A stretch of 64,000 nucleotides of DNA from JALYNX01 sp963780755 (lineage in GTDB: Bacteria; Actinomycetota; Acidimicrobiia; Spongiisociales; ZC4RG35), in NCBI GenBank assembly GCA_963780755.1, contig CAWACX010000002.1, positions 1 to 64,000 of the forward strand. Direction: 5' to 3'. The notes beneath the pieces are model-generated. The model had not been told where the DNA came from, ran no database searches, and was given only the letters and a program-made list of their open reading frames with translations. This document shows, piece after piece, positions 19,797 through 27,677 of this stretch; within the stretch, counting starts at the first letter, position 1; every line of letters begins with the position of its first letter. A program made the position numbers and the translations under genes.

Positions 19797-19850
19797 GAAT
19801 ACACAGCAGGTTTCCTAAACCTGGTGTCGGAGGTTCGAGCCCTCCCGAGG
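19797..19850 (+). repeat. tRNA-Arg 3' fragment, candidate attachment site 1
   Basis: From 19808 on this matches the anticodon arm and T arm of the tRNA-Arg(CCT) gene at 164-236 and stops inside the acceptor stem at cccgagg. There is no 5' half, so it is not a gene. The preceding GAATACACAGCA recurs (one base different) in front of the fragment at 30048, which points to a shared element-derived arm. Reads as attR of the island that starts at the tRNA. Confidence 0.8.
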
Positions 19851-19913
19851 AAGTCTGAGAGTCCCTTTAAGACATTTGACTCTCTCAGAGTCGGACAGCC
19901 GCCGCGGACAGCC

Positions 19914-20315
19914 CTACGGAGTTCGTCGTAGGACCCGCCACACTCCGAGAGCCGAGAGCAAGACGGTGACACCGATCTTGGTGAAATCGATGACCGGACG
20001 GACGTCGATTCCGGCCGGCCCCACCGAGATGACTGCCACCGGTCGACCTTGCGCACCGCCTCCACCTCCGCCCCCGCCCCCTTTGCCGCTCCCGCCGCTG
20101 GGGTCGTCGCCGCTTCCGACGCCGAATCCGAAGCCGCCTCCTCGTTCCCAAGCGGCCGCGGTGAACACCAGGTTGTCTCCCACAATGTGAGGCTCCGAGA
20201 ACACGGTCGACGGGGAAGCTTCTCCCACGAGGCCTTCGAGCGTCCTCCTGATCTGGTCGCCCGTCCGCTCGCCTACGGCGTCGAAATCAAACCCTCGATC
20301 CTGGGTCTCAGTCAT
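19914..20315 (-). CDS. GerW/YtfJ-family sporulation-like protein
   Basis: 133 residues. The region GERTGDQIRRTLEGLVGEA, then IVGDNLVFTAAAWERGGGFG and a long Gly linker followed by GRPVAVISVGPAGIDVRPVI match the YtfJ/GerW family (spore-associated in Bacillus, of unknown role in actinobacteria). A short hydrophobic tail follows (VTVLLSALGVWRVLRR). Its ATG at 20315 overlaps the stop of the membrane protein gene, so the two are translationally coupled. Confidence 0.65.
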   Translation of the reverse strand: MTETQDRGFDFDAVGERTGDQIRRTLEGLVGEASPSTVFSEPHIVGDNLVFTAAAWERGGGFGFGVGSGDDPSGGSGKGGGGGGGGGAQGRPVAVISVGPAGIDVRPVIDFTKIGVTVLLSALGVWRVLRRTP

Positions 20316-20565
20316 CCGTGAACCTCCTCGCTAACAACGACAGCATCACCGATGCCAGCCCGATGACCAAGGCCAGAGTCGTGTAATCGTGAATCGGAGC
20401 CGAAACGCCACCCGCTTCGACCGAAACCGGCCGCTGATGGCTAAACGCGACACCTCCCGATCGAAACGAAAACACGACCCACCATGACTCTGCCTTCAAT
20501 CGAGTCTCAAGCCCGGTGGGGGTCGAGCCTTCTAGAACGACTGGCGTGCGTCCGCTCCGAAGCAT
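20308..20565 (-). CDS. Small membrane protein coupled to the GerW-like gene
   Basis: ATG 20565 gives about 85 residues: a beta-rich part (RSGRTPVVLEGSTPTGLETR, VSVEAGGVSAPIHDYTTLAL) and a C-terminal membrane helix VIGLASVMLSLLARRFTDD. The frame is open further upstream, but those codons do not look like protein. The stop overlaps the ATG of the GerW-like gene. The family is unknown; the partner GerW gene implies a joint function. Confidence 0.5.
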   Translation of the reverse strand: MLRSGRTPVVLEGSTPTGLETRLKAESWWVVFSFRSGGVAFSHQRPVSVEAGGVSAPIHDYTTLALVIGLASVMLSLLARRFTDD

Positions 20566-20721
20566 CGCCCGAAACCTACTGCATCGATTGACCAGGCCCG
20601 GGGCAGCATGAGCTACCAAGCCGTTCCCGATCCATCGGCACTCGAACGAGCGGGGTATATGCAGACACTCAGAGTCGGTATGCGGCCACATGGTGAACAT
20701 CGGGTGACCGGGGAGCCAGAG

Positions 20722-21123
20722 TTACGACCCGTTGAGGCCGGCGTCGGCGGCCTCAACCTCGGCAGCGAGTGCGTCGAGATCGCCGACGACCGGAACACGA
20801 GTGAGCACTTTGAGACCCCTGAGCAGGTCTGCGTACGCCTGGGCCTGACCAGGTCGGACCACCACCCGGATCGGCACGTCATTTCGTAGCGACTGTTTGT
20901 AATCGGCAAGGATGGCCCGGTGCTGGGGCTGGTCCAGGTCGAGTTCGAACACGATCCCGTGAGCGTTGTCGGCAAGCGCACAACCGTCGCCGGTGAGGAT
21001 GGGACACAAGGTCCCCGGTGCAGGGCCAGGGCACACCATGACCCGATGACCGAGTTGCTCGAGAAACTCGTGATCGACCGGATCGGCTCCGCCCGGGATA
21101 TCGAAGAGTATGTAGCTATCCAT
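20722..21123 (-). CDS. Conserved-looking hypothetical protein
   Basis: 133 residues starting at ATG 21123 with a near-perfect ribosome binding site (aaaggagg). The sequence alternates strands and helices (SYILFDIPGGADPVDHEFLE, VMVCPGPAPGTLCPIL, PIRVVVRPGQAQAYADLLRG) as in a small Rossmann-like fold. Two Cys (VCPG, LCPILTGDGC) lie in the first half. I do not recognise a family. Same orientation as the GerW pair, 157 bp upstream of it. Confidence 0.6.
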   Translation of the reverse strand: MDSYILFDIPGGADPVDHEFLEQLGHRVMVCPGPAPGTLCPILTGDGCALADNAHGIVFELDLDQPQHRAILADYKQSLRNDVPIRVVVRPGQAQAYADLLRGLKVLTRVPVVGDLDALAAEVEAADAGLNGS

Positions 21124-21194
21124 CGCGGCCTCCTTTGTCCCAACATTGCTGCAGCCGCATGTGACCGCCCAGAGGAGAAGGTCACTTGTTGGTG

Positions 21195-21326
21195 AGGGTC
21201 AACCGGCGAGGGAGCGGTCAGCACGAGATGGGCAGCGAAATCTCGAGCCCGTGAGCCGTGGCCAAGTAGGGCAGGGTGTGGTCGCCAATGGATGACCCCC
21301 CAGAAGCGGAGAGCAAGCGGAAGCAC
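21195..21326 (-). pseudogene. 3'-end remnant of a CPBP-like membrane protein gene
   Basis: The sequence reads in broken frames as LALRFWGVIHWRPH... and matches, base by base with small gaps, the 3' end of the gene at 22307-23119 (AFWFGWVIQRRPTTLPYMAA, AHGLLDISLPIF). Only the last ~45 codons remain, with frame changes and a premature stop. The homology stops where copy 2 of the 25-bp repeat begins, so the break coincides with the repeat. Confidence 0.65.
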
Positions 21327-21346
21327 CGGTTCGCGCCAAACCTAGA
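21322..21346 (+). repeat. 25-bp direct repeat, copy 2
   Basis: Identical to 19722-19746. The two copies delimit about 1.6 kb that carries the GerW-like pair, the hypothetical gene at 20722 and the CPBP remnant. A short hairpin (gaaagg / cctttc, 21345-21361) follows and covers the stop of the cupredoxin gene. Confidence 0.8.
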
Positions 21347-21359
21347 AAGGCTCGCCCTT

Positions 21360-21764
21360 TCAGTTCTCGGAGGGTGCCTCCACGGTCAGTGTCCCCTCCA
21401 TTCCGGCGTCGAAGTGCGTTTCGATGGCGCAGATGACCTGATAGGTGCCGGCCGGCGGAGCCGTGAATGTCAAGGTCTTGGTGGCTCCTGCGTCGACCTC
21501 GTCCTCGACAAATACGAAGTCGGCGAGCAACTCCTCCTCCGTCTCAGGAAGATCGCTCTCCGCCTCGATGGTCACACCAGGTCTCATAAGGACCCACTCG
21601 TGGAGCACACTCCCGTCGTTGGTGATCTCGATCGTGATCTCCTCGCCGGCGGGAACCGTCCATTCATTGGGTGAGAACTGGAACTCGGAGGTCGTCACTT
21701 GGAGCGCCGTGCTGGGCTCGTCGCCTCCGCCACATGCCACAAAGGCCATTCCGAGAATTGCCAA
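21360..21764 (-). CDS. Cupredoxin-like lipoprotein (type 1 copper)
   Basis: Plastocyanin/azurin-like electron carrier or copper-binding protein. Signal end GMAFVACGGGDEPS carries a lipobox Cys. Mature part: VTTSEFQFSPNEWTVPAGEE, LHEWVLMRPG (first His ligand) and GTYQVICAIETHFDAGMEG with Cys, His and Met ligands in the spacing of type 1 copper sites. TTG 21764 is the only start in frame, but it leaves a signal of just ten residues. The preceding codons (SKTRRSFRATA) read like a normal signal peptide lacking its ATG, so one base change or an indel near 21800 may hide the true start. Confidence 0.7.
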   Translation of the reverse strand: MAILGMAFVACGGGDEPSTALQVTTSEFQFSPNEWTVPAGEEITIEITNDGSVLHEWVLMRPGVTIEAESDLPETEEELLADFVFVEDEVDAGATKTLTFTAPPAGTYQVICAIETHFDAGMEGTLTVEAPSEN

Positions 21765-21792
21765 TGCAGTCGCACGAAATGATCGTCTCGTC

Positions 21793-22146
21793 TTACTCGC
21801 CCCTTCCTTCTTCCCTCCCCGGTGAGGCCGGCTTGGCCGCCTCCAAACCTGCTCCTCTCCGAACTTTTGCTATTTCGGAATCGCGCTCTCCTTCCCAGGC
21901 GGCGTCGGCTTCACGTTCCATGACTTCGAGTCGGTCGTAGTAATCGGGAAACTCGCGAAGATGCGCCAATGCGATCTTGAGAGTGACTACGGGATCGTCA
22001 CCGGTGACATCGAGGTCGGGGAACTTGGTTCCATGCTCCAACTCGACATTCATACCGGCGCGAAGGTCTTCCAGACCGTACCGTTCCCTTGAGATATCGA
22101 TGTTGAGTGCGGCCAGCGCGGCAGCGGCATCGTCAATGGTGAACAT
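21793..22146 (-). CDS. DUF5661-like protein
   Basis: ATG 22146 (ribosome binding site gaagggaggg) gives 117 residues: FTIDDAAAALAALNIDISRE, LRAGMNVELEHGTK, DDPVVTLKIALAHLREFPDY, YDRLEVMERE. This pattern, ELEHG followed by KIALAHLxEFPDYYxRLxxME, is the one I associate with DUF5661, a small helical family of unknown function. The last 30 residues are charged and probably disordered. Same direction as the cupredoxin gene. Confidence 0.6.
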   Translation of the reverse strand: MFTIDDAAAALAALNIDISRERYGLEDLRAGMNVELEHGTKFPDLDVTGDDPVVTLKIALAHLREFPDYYDRLEVMEREADAAWEGERDSEIAKVRRGAGLEAAKPASPGREEGRGE

Positions 22147-22306
22147 CACACCCTCCCTTCATAGGCGGGATTGGCTTCATCACAGCCTCAATATCCACCA
22201 TGATCCGTTCGACCCGCCCGTACGAATAGAGAACAACGTCCCATTCTTTTGCCCTCTGTCGGAGAGGCGCCAACGCAATTCTCCTTGCGAAGTGGTCAAG
22301 GAGCAG

Positions 22307-23119
22307 TCAGCCGGCGAGAGAAGCCGCAAGCACGAAGATCGGTAGCGAGATATCGAGAAGCCCATGGGCCGCGGCCATGTAAGGCAGGGTCGTGGGGCGT
22401 CGTTGGATCACCCACCCGAACCAGAAGGCCAGTGGGAGGAACATGAGAGCTCTCCACACCAGGTATCTCGTGTCGAATAGCAGCGGCAGCACCGCGTGCT
22501 GAAGGGAGAGCGTCGAAGCGGTCAACACCAGGGGCAACGCCACCCGCGATGTCAGCGACTGGAGACGGGGCAGGACGTATCCGTAGTAGGTCGGGAGCTC
22601 GGTGAGCGCATGGATGACCGGGAATACCAACAGCATCACCCATGCGGCCGGCACCCACACCGGGTGGAAGAGCATCTCCTGACCAACTCCAGGATCCGAC
22701 CAAAGCGCCTGTGCCAGAAGCGCCGTTGGAACCAAGGCGAGAGGTGCAGCGACGACCATGGCGAGACCCGTCCACTTGATGTCGGTCGACCGGCCGGCAC
22801 GTCTCGGGTTGTAGAGGTCGACGAGACGGATCCCCTCCGCCCGAGCCAGCCGAGCCAGGAGCCAGAGGTTGACGAACTCGGCAACAGCGAACGAGGCAAG
22901 CCAATAGTCGGCCGCCGACTGCCATGGCGATCCGTCGCCGCTCATTAGATACCCCAAAGCAATGAGCGCCTGGCAGGCAACCGCGAGAACGATGCGCATC
23001 GGAAGCATTGCCCATACCCGCCACCCGGCGACCTTGCCCTCCCGCGCCCGTTCTCGAATCGCAGGGAGCGAGTTCGGAAGCTGGACTGCGTCCGATTCCG
23101 GATAGGAGGTGACCGTCAT
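22307..23119 (-). CDS. Multi-pass membrane protein related to CPBP (CAAX/Abi) proteases
   Basis: ATG 23119 gives 270 residues with about seven membrane helices. The layout fits the CPBP intramembrane protease family: HALTELPTYYGYVLPRLQSL sits where EExxxR is expected, TLSLQHAVLPLLF at the second His motif and AAAHGLLDISLPIF at the end. The Glu pair is reduced to Thr-Glu and the Arg to Gly-Tyr, so activity is doubtful. A decayed copy of the 3' end lies 1 kb away at 21195-21326. Confidence 0.6.
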   Translation of the reverse strand: MTVTSYPESDAVQLPNSLPAIRERAREGKVAGWRVWAMLPMRIVLAVACQALIALGYLMSGDGSPWQSAADYWLASFAVAEFVNLWLLARLARAEGIRLVDLYNPRRAGRSTDIKWTGLAMVVAAPLALVPTALLAQALWSDPGVGQEMLFHPVWVPAAWVMLLVFPVIHALTELPTYYGYVLPRLQSLTSRVALPLVLTASTLSLQHAVLPLLFDTRYLVWRALMFLPLAFWFGWVIQRRPTTLPYMAAAHGLLDISLPIFVLAASLAG

Positions 23120-23210
23120 GATCTGACCAGCTTTGATTCCATCACGGATCCTCTGTCTGCCTCGGCAACCATCGCTCAGGTCGACGGTGCTCGAACAGTG
23201 CCAAAGGTCA

Positions 23211-23882
23211 CTATGCGGCCTGACGTTCATGTGCCGAGCTCGACGGAACCGATTCGCCCGCCGCCAGAGGCCACTTGGCGCTGATCTCGGAAGGCCGCAG
23301 CTCGAAGCGCAACACGCCACTCTCTCCGACGAAGGTGCCGCCCGCTCTTCGCACCCAGGAAATCACGCGGACATTCGCGGGCTCCACGTAGCCAACGAAG
23401 ATGGCGACGCCATGCTCCAAAGCGGCCCGCATCACCAGATCCAGGAGAGTCTTGCCGAGTCCCCGACCCTGATACTGGTCAACGACGGTGGCCGCCACCT
23501 CGGCGTGGTCGGACATCGGAGCTACTCGGATGTATCGAGCGACACCGACTGCAAAGGGCCCCGATTCGCCAGCAACGAACGCAACGAGCGCGAAATGGTC
23601 GTGATAGTCGAGCTCGGTCAGGTAGCGCAGCTCGGCCTTGGAGAATCTGTGCTTGACGTGATGGAATCTGAGATGACGAGACTCGAGGGACATCCGCTTC
23701 AGCAGAGAGACCAGGTGGTGTTTGTCTCCGGGGAGGATCGGGCGGACCATCACCTCCGTCCTGTCATCCAATTCCACCTTGGAGGTGTGTGCCAGGACCC
23801 AGGCCGGATCGGGAGCCAGTGCGTTCTGTCGCGTCCCACGCTCGGTTCGTCCTTGAAACCAAGGGTTCGGGTGGTTCGTCAT
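23211..23882 (-). CDS. GNAT family N-acetyltransferase
   Basis: Acetyl-CoA dependent acyl transfer to an unknown amine. Residues about 45-190 form the GNAT core: EVMVRPILPGDKHHLVSLLK at the first strand-helix, AEVAATVVDQYQGRGLGKTL carries motif A (Q/RxxGxG/A), and EPANVRVISWVRRAGGTF matches motif B. An N-terminal extension of 40 residues precedes it. ATG 23882. Similar domains occur in protein-lysine acetyltransferases of actinobacteria, but no cyclic-nucleotide domain is attached here. Confidence 0.8.
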   Translation of the reverse strand: MTNHPNPWFQGRTERGTRQNALAPDPAWVLAHTSKVELDDRTEVMVRPILPGDKHHLVSLLKRMSLESRHLRFHHVKHRFSKAELRYLTELDYHDHFALVAFVAGESGPFAVGVARYIRVAPMSDHAEVAATVVDQYQGRGLGKTLLDLVMRAALEHGVAIFVGYVEPANVRVISWVRRAGGTFVGESGVLRFELRPSEISAKWPLAAGESVPSSSAHERQAA

Positions 23883-24049
23883 GCGTCACTCTGTTCTCTT
23901 CAAGTATTGGCGTAATCAACCGGGGCGGATAGAGGAATTTGGCCTTTCTCGATTCGATCCTGGGCGGCGATCGATCACTGAATCAGGTGACGAAAGACCC
24001 TGTTCAGCCCCCGACGACGGAAGTCCAATGTCGGTCAGGAGGACATGTG

Positions 24050-24475
24050 ATGCCAGCAACATTCATCGACGCCTCGCCCGAGCTGAGGCAATCTTCAAAG
24101 CGCGCCGGATATGTCATCGCGATCGCGGTCAACCTGGTCATGCTTTTCGTCGTCCAGAACATCCTGGAATGGGGCTGGCTGCCATTTCTGACCGAGGAGT
24201 TCGCCGAGGTGGTGCCCTGGATCAGCTTCTCCCTGATCGTGTCGATTGTCGCCAACCTCGTCTATCAAATGGACGACAGCCCGACCGTCAAGTCGTTGGG
24301 CCAGATCGTGGTCAATTTGATCAGCATCCAGGTGACCTTTGTCATGCTCACGGTCTTTCCCTTCGATTTCTCCGCCTCCCAGTTCGATTGGGAGCCCGTG
24401 ACGAGGTTGGTCCTCATCCTGGCCATCCTCGGAGCCGGCGTCGGCGCCCTCGTCGAGGGGGTCAGACTTGTCTGA
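24050..24475 (+). CDS. Four-helix membrane protein of unknown function
   Basis: ATG 24050 follows aggagg at 24037-24042 with ideal spacing, so the longer frame upstream is rejected. 141 residues with four hydrophobic helices (GYVIAIAVNLVMLFVVQNIL, WISFSLIVSIVANLVYQM, LGQIVVNLISIQVTFVMLTV, LVLILAILGAGVGALVEGV). Not recognised. Opposite in direction to its neighbours. Confidence 0.65.
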   Translation: MPATFIDASPELRQSSKRAGYVIAIAVNLVMLFVVQNILEWGWLPFLTEEFAEVVPWISFSLIVSIVANLVYQMDDSPTVKSLGQIVVNLISIQVTFVMLTVFPFDFSASQFDWEPVTRLVLILAILGAGVGALVEGVRLV

Positions 24476-24744
24476 GGACGGGAGCGCCAATCCCGGGCCG
24501 ACCGGCATAGACCCCTGCATAAGCCTCGCACCAAGGAGGCCTATCTTCGGTCCTCAGCTTCCAAGCTGGGTCCTTCGATTATTGGCGGATGGCTTCTATT
24601 GGCGGATGGCTTCCCATCAAGGAGGCGCATCATCCGGCACCCGTTCAAGGAACCGATGAAGCCGGCGAGGAGAGGACGAGGAGCGCGAATTGAAGCCGCG
24701 AGCGGACGGGGCCTCGATGTTGATGCGAACGATCTCGTCCTGGA
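24476..24744. other. Stretch without a gene, holding a short tandem duplication
   Basis: No convincing frame on either strand. The only structure is the 17-bp tandem duplication listed separately. It lies downstream of both the membrane protein gene and arsC (convergent). Confidence 0.4.
24580..24613 (+). repeat. 17-bp tandem duplication
   Basis: Two adjacent perfect copies of TATTGGCGGATGGCTTC in the intergenic region between convergent genes. Confidence 0.85.
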
Positions 24745-25452
24745 TCAGGTGGCGTCAGATCGAGCCGATTCCGTCCGCTCCGTGCTGGTCGGCCAGACGC
24801 TTTCCATGTCCTGAGGGGTCTCAGGTAGTAGTTCGGCAAGGAGCGCTCGTACCCGGTTTTCGAGTTCGTCTCGGATCGGTCTTACTTCTTCGACCGTCTT
24901 CCCGGATGGGTCGTCCAACTCCCAGTCGATGTACCGCTTGCCGGGGTAGAGCGGGCAGGCGTCGCCGCAACCCATGGTGACGATCACATCGGCGGCCCGG
25001 ACGATTTCGTCGGCCCAGGGCTGGGGTATCTCGCCGCTGATGTTGACGCCGACTTCCGCCATGACCGCGACTGCGGCCTGGTTGACCTGGTCTGCGGGCT
25101 CGCTTCCTCCGGAGAACACGTCGACTCGGTCACCGCCGAGTTTCTTGGCCCAGCCCGCGGCCATCTGGGACCGCCCCGCGTTGTGGACGCATAGAAAGAG
25201 GATGCTCGGATTGAGCGTCGTCGGATCCGATTCGAGTCTGACGAGTGCGCGGAGCCGGTCTCGTGCGAAGCGTTCGGCGAGCAGTGGGATCCATGCGCTG
25301 GTGGTTGCGCGCTCCACGAGCACGTCGAGGGAGTCGTTCATGAACCGTTCGATGGTCTCGGTGTTGAGGGTCCCCGAGAACTGGCGTTGCAGCCGCTGAG
25401 CGGCTTGGCGAATCTGAAGTTGCTCAGCGGTGGTGAGGGCGACGGGCATCAT
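24745..25452 (-). CDS. arsC: Arsenate reductase, low-molecular-weight phosphatase type with N-terminal helical domain
   Basis: Reduces arsenate to arsenite. Residues about 85-210 carry the phosphatase-type fold with the CX5R loop LFLCVHNAGRSQMAAGW and later VIVTMGCGDACPLYPGKRY with the resolving-type Cys pair. Residues 1-70 form the three-helix domain seen in actinobacterial ArsC (RFMNDSLDVLVERATTSAWI). ATG 25452 overlaps the aquaporin stop. 235 residues. Third gene of the arsR/C-aqp-arsC operon. Confidence 0.85.
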   Translation of the reverse strand: MMPVALTTAEQLQIRQAAQRLQRQFSGTLNTETIERFMNDSLDVLVERATTSAWIPLLAERFARDRLRALVRLESDPTTLNPSILFLCVHNAGRSQMAAGWAKKLGGDRVDVFSGGSEPADQVNQAAVAVMAEVGVNISGEIPQPWADEIVRAADVIVTMGCGDACPLYPGKRYIDWELDDPSGKTVEEVRPIRDELENRVRALLAELLPETPQDMESVWPTSTERTESARSDAT

Positions 25453-26114
25453 GTTCCTTTCTGGCGATCAGCCAACAACAGGTGGGTTGACAGGACTACG
25501 GCGAGCAGGGCTCCAATCAGTTGAGCGATGACGAAGCCCGGCACATTCGAGGGAGCGATCCCGGTGAAGCTGTCGGTGAACATTCGAGCCAGGGTCAATG
25601 CCGGGTTGAGGAAGCCGGTTGACACGGTGGAGAACACTGCGGCTGCCACCCACACACCAACCACGGGGGCTACCGCAAGCGAGCGATCCTGGTCGACTAA
25701 GCCGAGGATCAGCAGCACGAGCACCAGTGTGGCGATGCCTTCGGCGAGGATTGGGCCCCATCCGCTCCGGTCGGTGGCCGACAGAGCCATGGGCTCACCG
25801 AAGCTCACCAGACCTATCGCAACACCGGCTACTGCGCCAAGGATCTGAGCGATCCAGTATTGAGCGGCCGTGCTCGCGGTCATTGCCCGTCGAGTCCAGA
25901 ATGCCAACGTCACCGCTGGATTGAAATGGGCCCCCGATGTCGAGCCCAGGACCGAGATCAGCGCCGCCAGAGCCAAACCCACCGCCACTGCGTGGAAGAA
26001 CAAACTGCTGGCACCATCAGCACCTAGTTCCTCGACGGTGATCCCGCTTCCGACGACGACAAAGGCCAGGAGGCATGTTCCAGCGAATTCTGCGACAACT
26101 GCCCTCGCATTCAT
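25449..26114 (-). CDS. MIP channel (AqpS-like), arsenic operon
   Basis: Aquaglyceroporin-type channel, 221 residues, six membrane helices and two NPA boxes: GAHFNPAVTLAFWTRRAM and GFLNPALTLARMF, with the conserved Arg after the second box. In arsenic operons such channels can let arsenite out down its gradient in place of an active pump, as known for Sinorhizobium AqpS. No ArsB or Acr3 pump is in the window, which supports that role. ATG 26114 overlaps the stop of the upstream gene, and its stop overlaps arsC. Confidence 0.85.
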   Translation of the reverse strand: MNARAVVAEFAGTCLLAFVVVGSGITVEELGADGASSLFFHAVAVGLALAALISVLGSTSGAHFNPAVTLAFWTRRAMTASTAAQYWIAQILGAVAGVAIGLVSFGEPMALSATDRSGWGPILAEGIATLVLVLLILGLVDQDRSLAVAPVVGVWVAAAVFSTVSTGFLNPALTLARMFTDSFTGIAPSNVPGFVIAQLIGALLAVVLSTHLLLADRQKGT

Positions 26115-26761
26115 GCGATCAGTTGATCCACCCGCCGTTCGACTTCGGAGAAGGCCGACCGAAAGGCAGCAACTCTTCCGGAGGGGACCGGATCGGGTAT
26201 CGACCAGTGCAAATGGCGGTCTGCCTCCGGGAGAGCCTCTTCTCGCGCCCGGTCGCAGACTGAGATCAGAACATCGGGTACGGCACGGATCGATTCGTAG
26301 CCCCTGGGGACCGCATCACTGAGATCGATGCCCCGCTCCGCAGCCACTCGAATCGCCTGCGGATGAACCAGTGCGCTGGGGTCGCTTCCTGCGCTCGTGG
26401 CGTGCTGGCTGGTTGTGGCAAACCAGTACGCCGCTGCGTACTGAGAGCGCGCCGAGTTGTGACGGCACACGAACAGGACCTCACCGACCAATGGTTCCGC
26501 CTCGAATGCGAGTCCTTCCAGGGCCTCTCTCTGGACCGTGACGTACCGACGGCGATGGTCTCCGTCGGACTGTCGCCTAGTGATCACGCCGGACCCTTCC
26601 AATACGTTGAGGTGGTGGGCGAGCAGATTTCCAGGCATCCCCAGATCGGTCCCCAACTCTTGCACGGTGAGGTCACCGAGAAGAAGTAGGTCGACGATAT
26701 GTAACCGACTCTCGTCACTTAATCCCGCATGGACTCTGGCACGCTCCGTCAGTCGGCTCAT
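26111..26761 (-). CDS. ArsR-type regulator fused to a low-molecular-weight phosphatase / ArsC domain
   Basis: 216 residues. Residues 1-85 are an ArsR winged helix (LSDESRLHIVDLLLLGDLTV, QELGTDLGMPGNLLAHHLNV, RRRYVTVQ). Residues 92-216 are a second phosphatase-type domain with the CX5R loop LFVCRHNSARSQYAAAYWF and DVLISVCDRAREEALPEADR. The regulator half lacks an obvious ELCVCDL-type metal site, so arsenite sensing would use other Cys residues or the fused domain. ATG 26761. First gene of the operon; a matching operator lies just upstream. Confidence 0.8.
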   Translation of the reverse strand: MSRLTERARVHAGLSDESRLHIVDLLLLGDLTVQELGTDLGMPGNLLAHHLNVLEGSGVITRRQSDGDHRRRYVTVQREALEGLAFEAEPLVGEVLFVCRHNSARSQYAAAYWFATTSQHATSAGSDPSALVHPQAIRVAAERGIDLSDAVPRGYESIRAVPDVLISVCDRAREEALPEADRHLHWSIPDPVPSGRVAAFRSAFSEVERRVDQLIA

Positions 26762-26779
26762 ACGGTCGAAGATAATAAC

Positions 26780-26793
26780 TCAACAATCGTTGA
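26780..26793 (-). promoter_or_regulatory. Candidate ArsR operator within the promoter
   Basis: Perfect inverted repeat TCAAC-aatc-GTTGA, 18 bp before the ATG of the ArsR fusion gene. On the minus strand it is followed by TTATTAT, a possible -10, and preceded by TTGTTC, a possible -35. ArsR sites usually contain TCAA...TTGA arms, so autoregulation is likely. Confidence 0.5.
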
Positions 26794-27135
26794 ACAAACT
26801 ATCTCGGAGACTGAGCCCGATGTCCACCTCAAGTCGGGACATTTGCCCATCGAAGCTCCCACCTCGAGATTCTTGATGGTGCCGGCGGGATCTTCAGCTA
26901 CCGATCGATAACGGATCGCGATGCGATGTTGGAACGGACCGGAGCCCCGACTGGGGTTTGGACAAAGGGGATTGCCGTTCGGGGCTCTCGATCCTGTACT
27001 GCGAGCCCGACTGCCAATCAGCCCGCGTTGCCAGCCTACACGATCACTCGGACGCGTATCGCCTCCAGCGAGCTTGGTGCATTGCATTAGCTCGAAGGCC
27101 GACTTCTTGCAGCCTTGAAATGTCAGACTGAGGAA

Positions 27136-27552
27136 ATGGAGATCTCAGACGGAGAGGAGCGGTCTGATCTCGAGGCGATCGACGCGGTCGTGGCGAGGTT
27201 GGAGTACGCACAGCAGCACGAGTTGGTCGATGAGTTCGTGGCCTTGTTTCGCTCGGACGCAATATGGACGACCGGAGGGGGGAGACGGCTGTTCGGTCGA
27301 GATGCAATAGCCGAGTTCACCGGCAAGGTCTTGCCGGGTGCGATGAAGGAGTCGTCGGCGACTTATGAGGTCGAGAGTGTGCTCTTCATCAGGCCGGACG
27401 TGGTCGCGGTGAAGGTGATTCAGCGTCCTGTGTGGCTGGACGGTCGTCCGATCGAGAATGCCCAACAGGGCAGCCCGATGTACGTCATGTCCAAGGAGGA
27501 TGGGCTATGGATGCTCACGGCTTGCCAGAACACTCTGGTGCTCGACGATTGA
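27136..27552 (+). CDS. SgcJ/EcaC-type NTF2-like protein
   Basis: About 138 residues from ATG 27136 (gagga just upstream; the TTG at 27115 is less likely). The cone fold is indicated by DAVVARLEYAQQHELVDEFV, ALFRSDAIWTTGGGRRLFGR and VVAVKVIQRPVWLDGR, with WMLTACQNTLVL at the end, as in the SgcJ/EcaC (DUF4440/SnoaL-like) family. The family is mixed in function; the ligand is unknown. Confidence 0.7.
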   Translation: MEISDGEERSDLEAIDAVVARLEYAQQHELVDEFVALFRSDAIWTTGGGRRLFGRDAIAEFTGKVLPGAMKESSATYEVESVLFIRPDVVAVKVIQRPVWLDGRPIENAQQGSPMYVMSKEDGLWMLTACQNTLVLDD

Positions 27553-27677
27553 TGCCACCAAAGGGTACTGCCGACCTCTATCACCTCGGCTCCGCCCGCG
27601 ATGGAAGCACCCAGCGAGGCATGAGTTTCCGCCCACGGTCAGGATCACCCCAACCGGGACTTCGAAGCGCTCGGGAC

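Noticed and set aside
20040..20130. Run of GGC/CCG codons that looks like a tandem repeat
   Set aside because: It encodes the Gly linker of the GerW-like protein; low-complexity coding, not an independent repeat.
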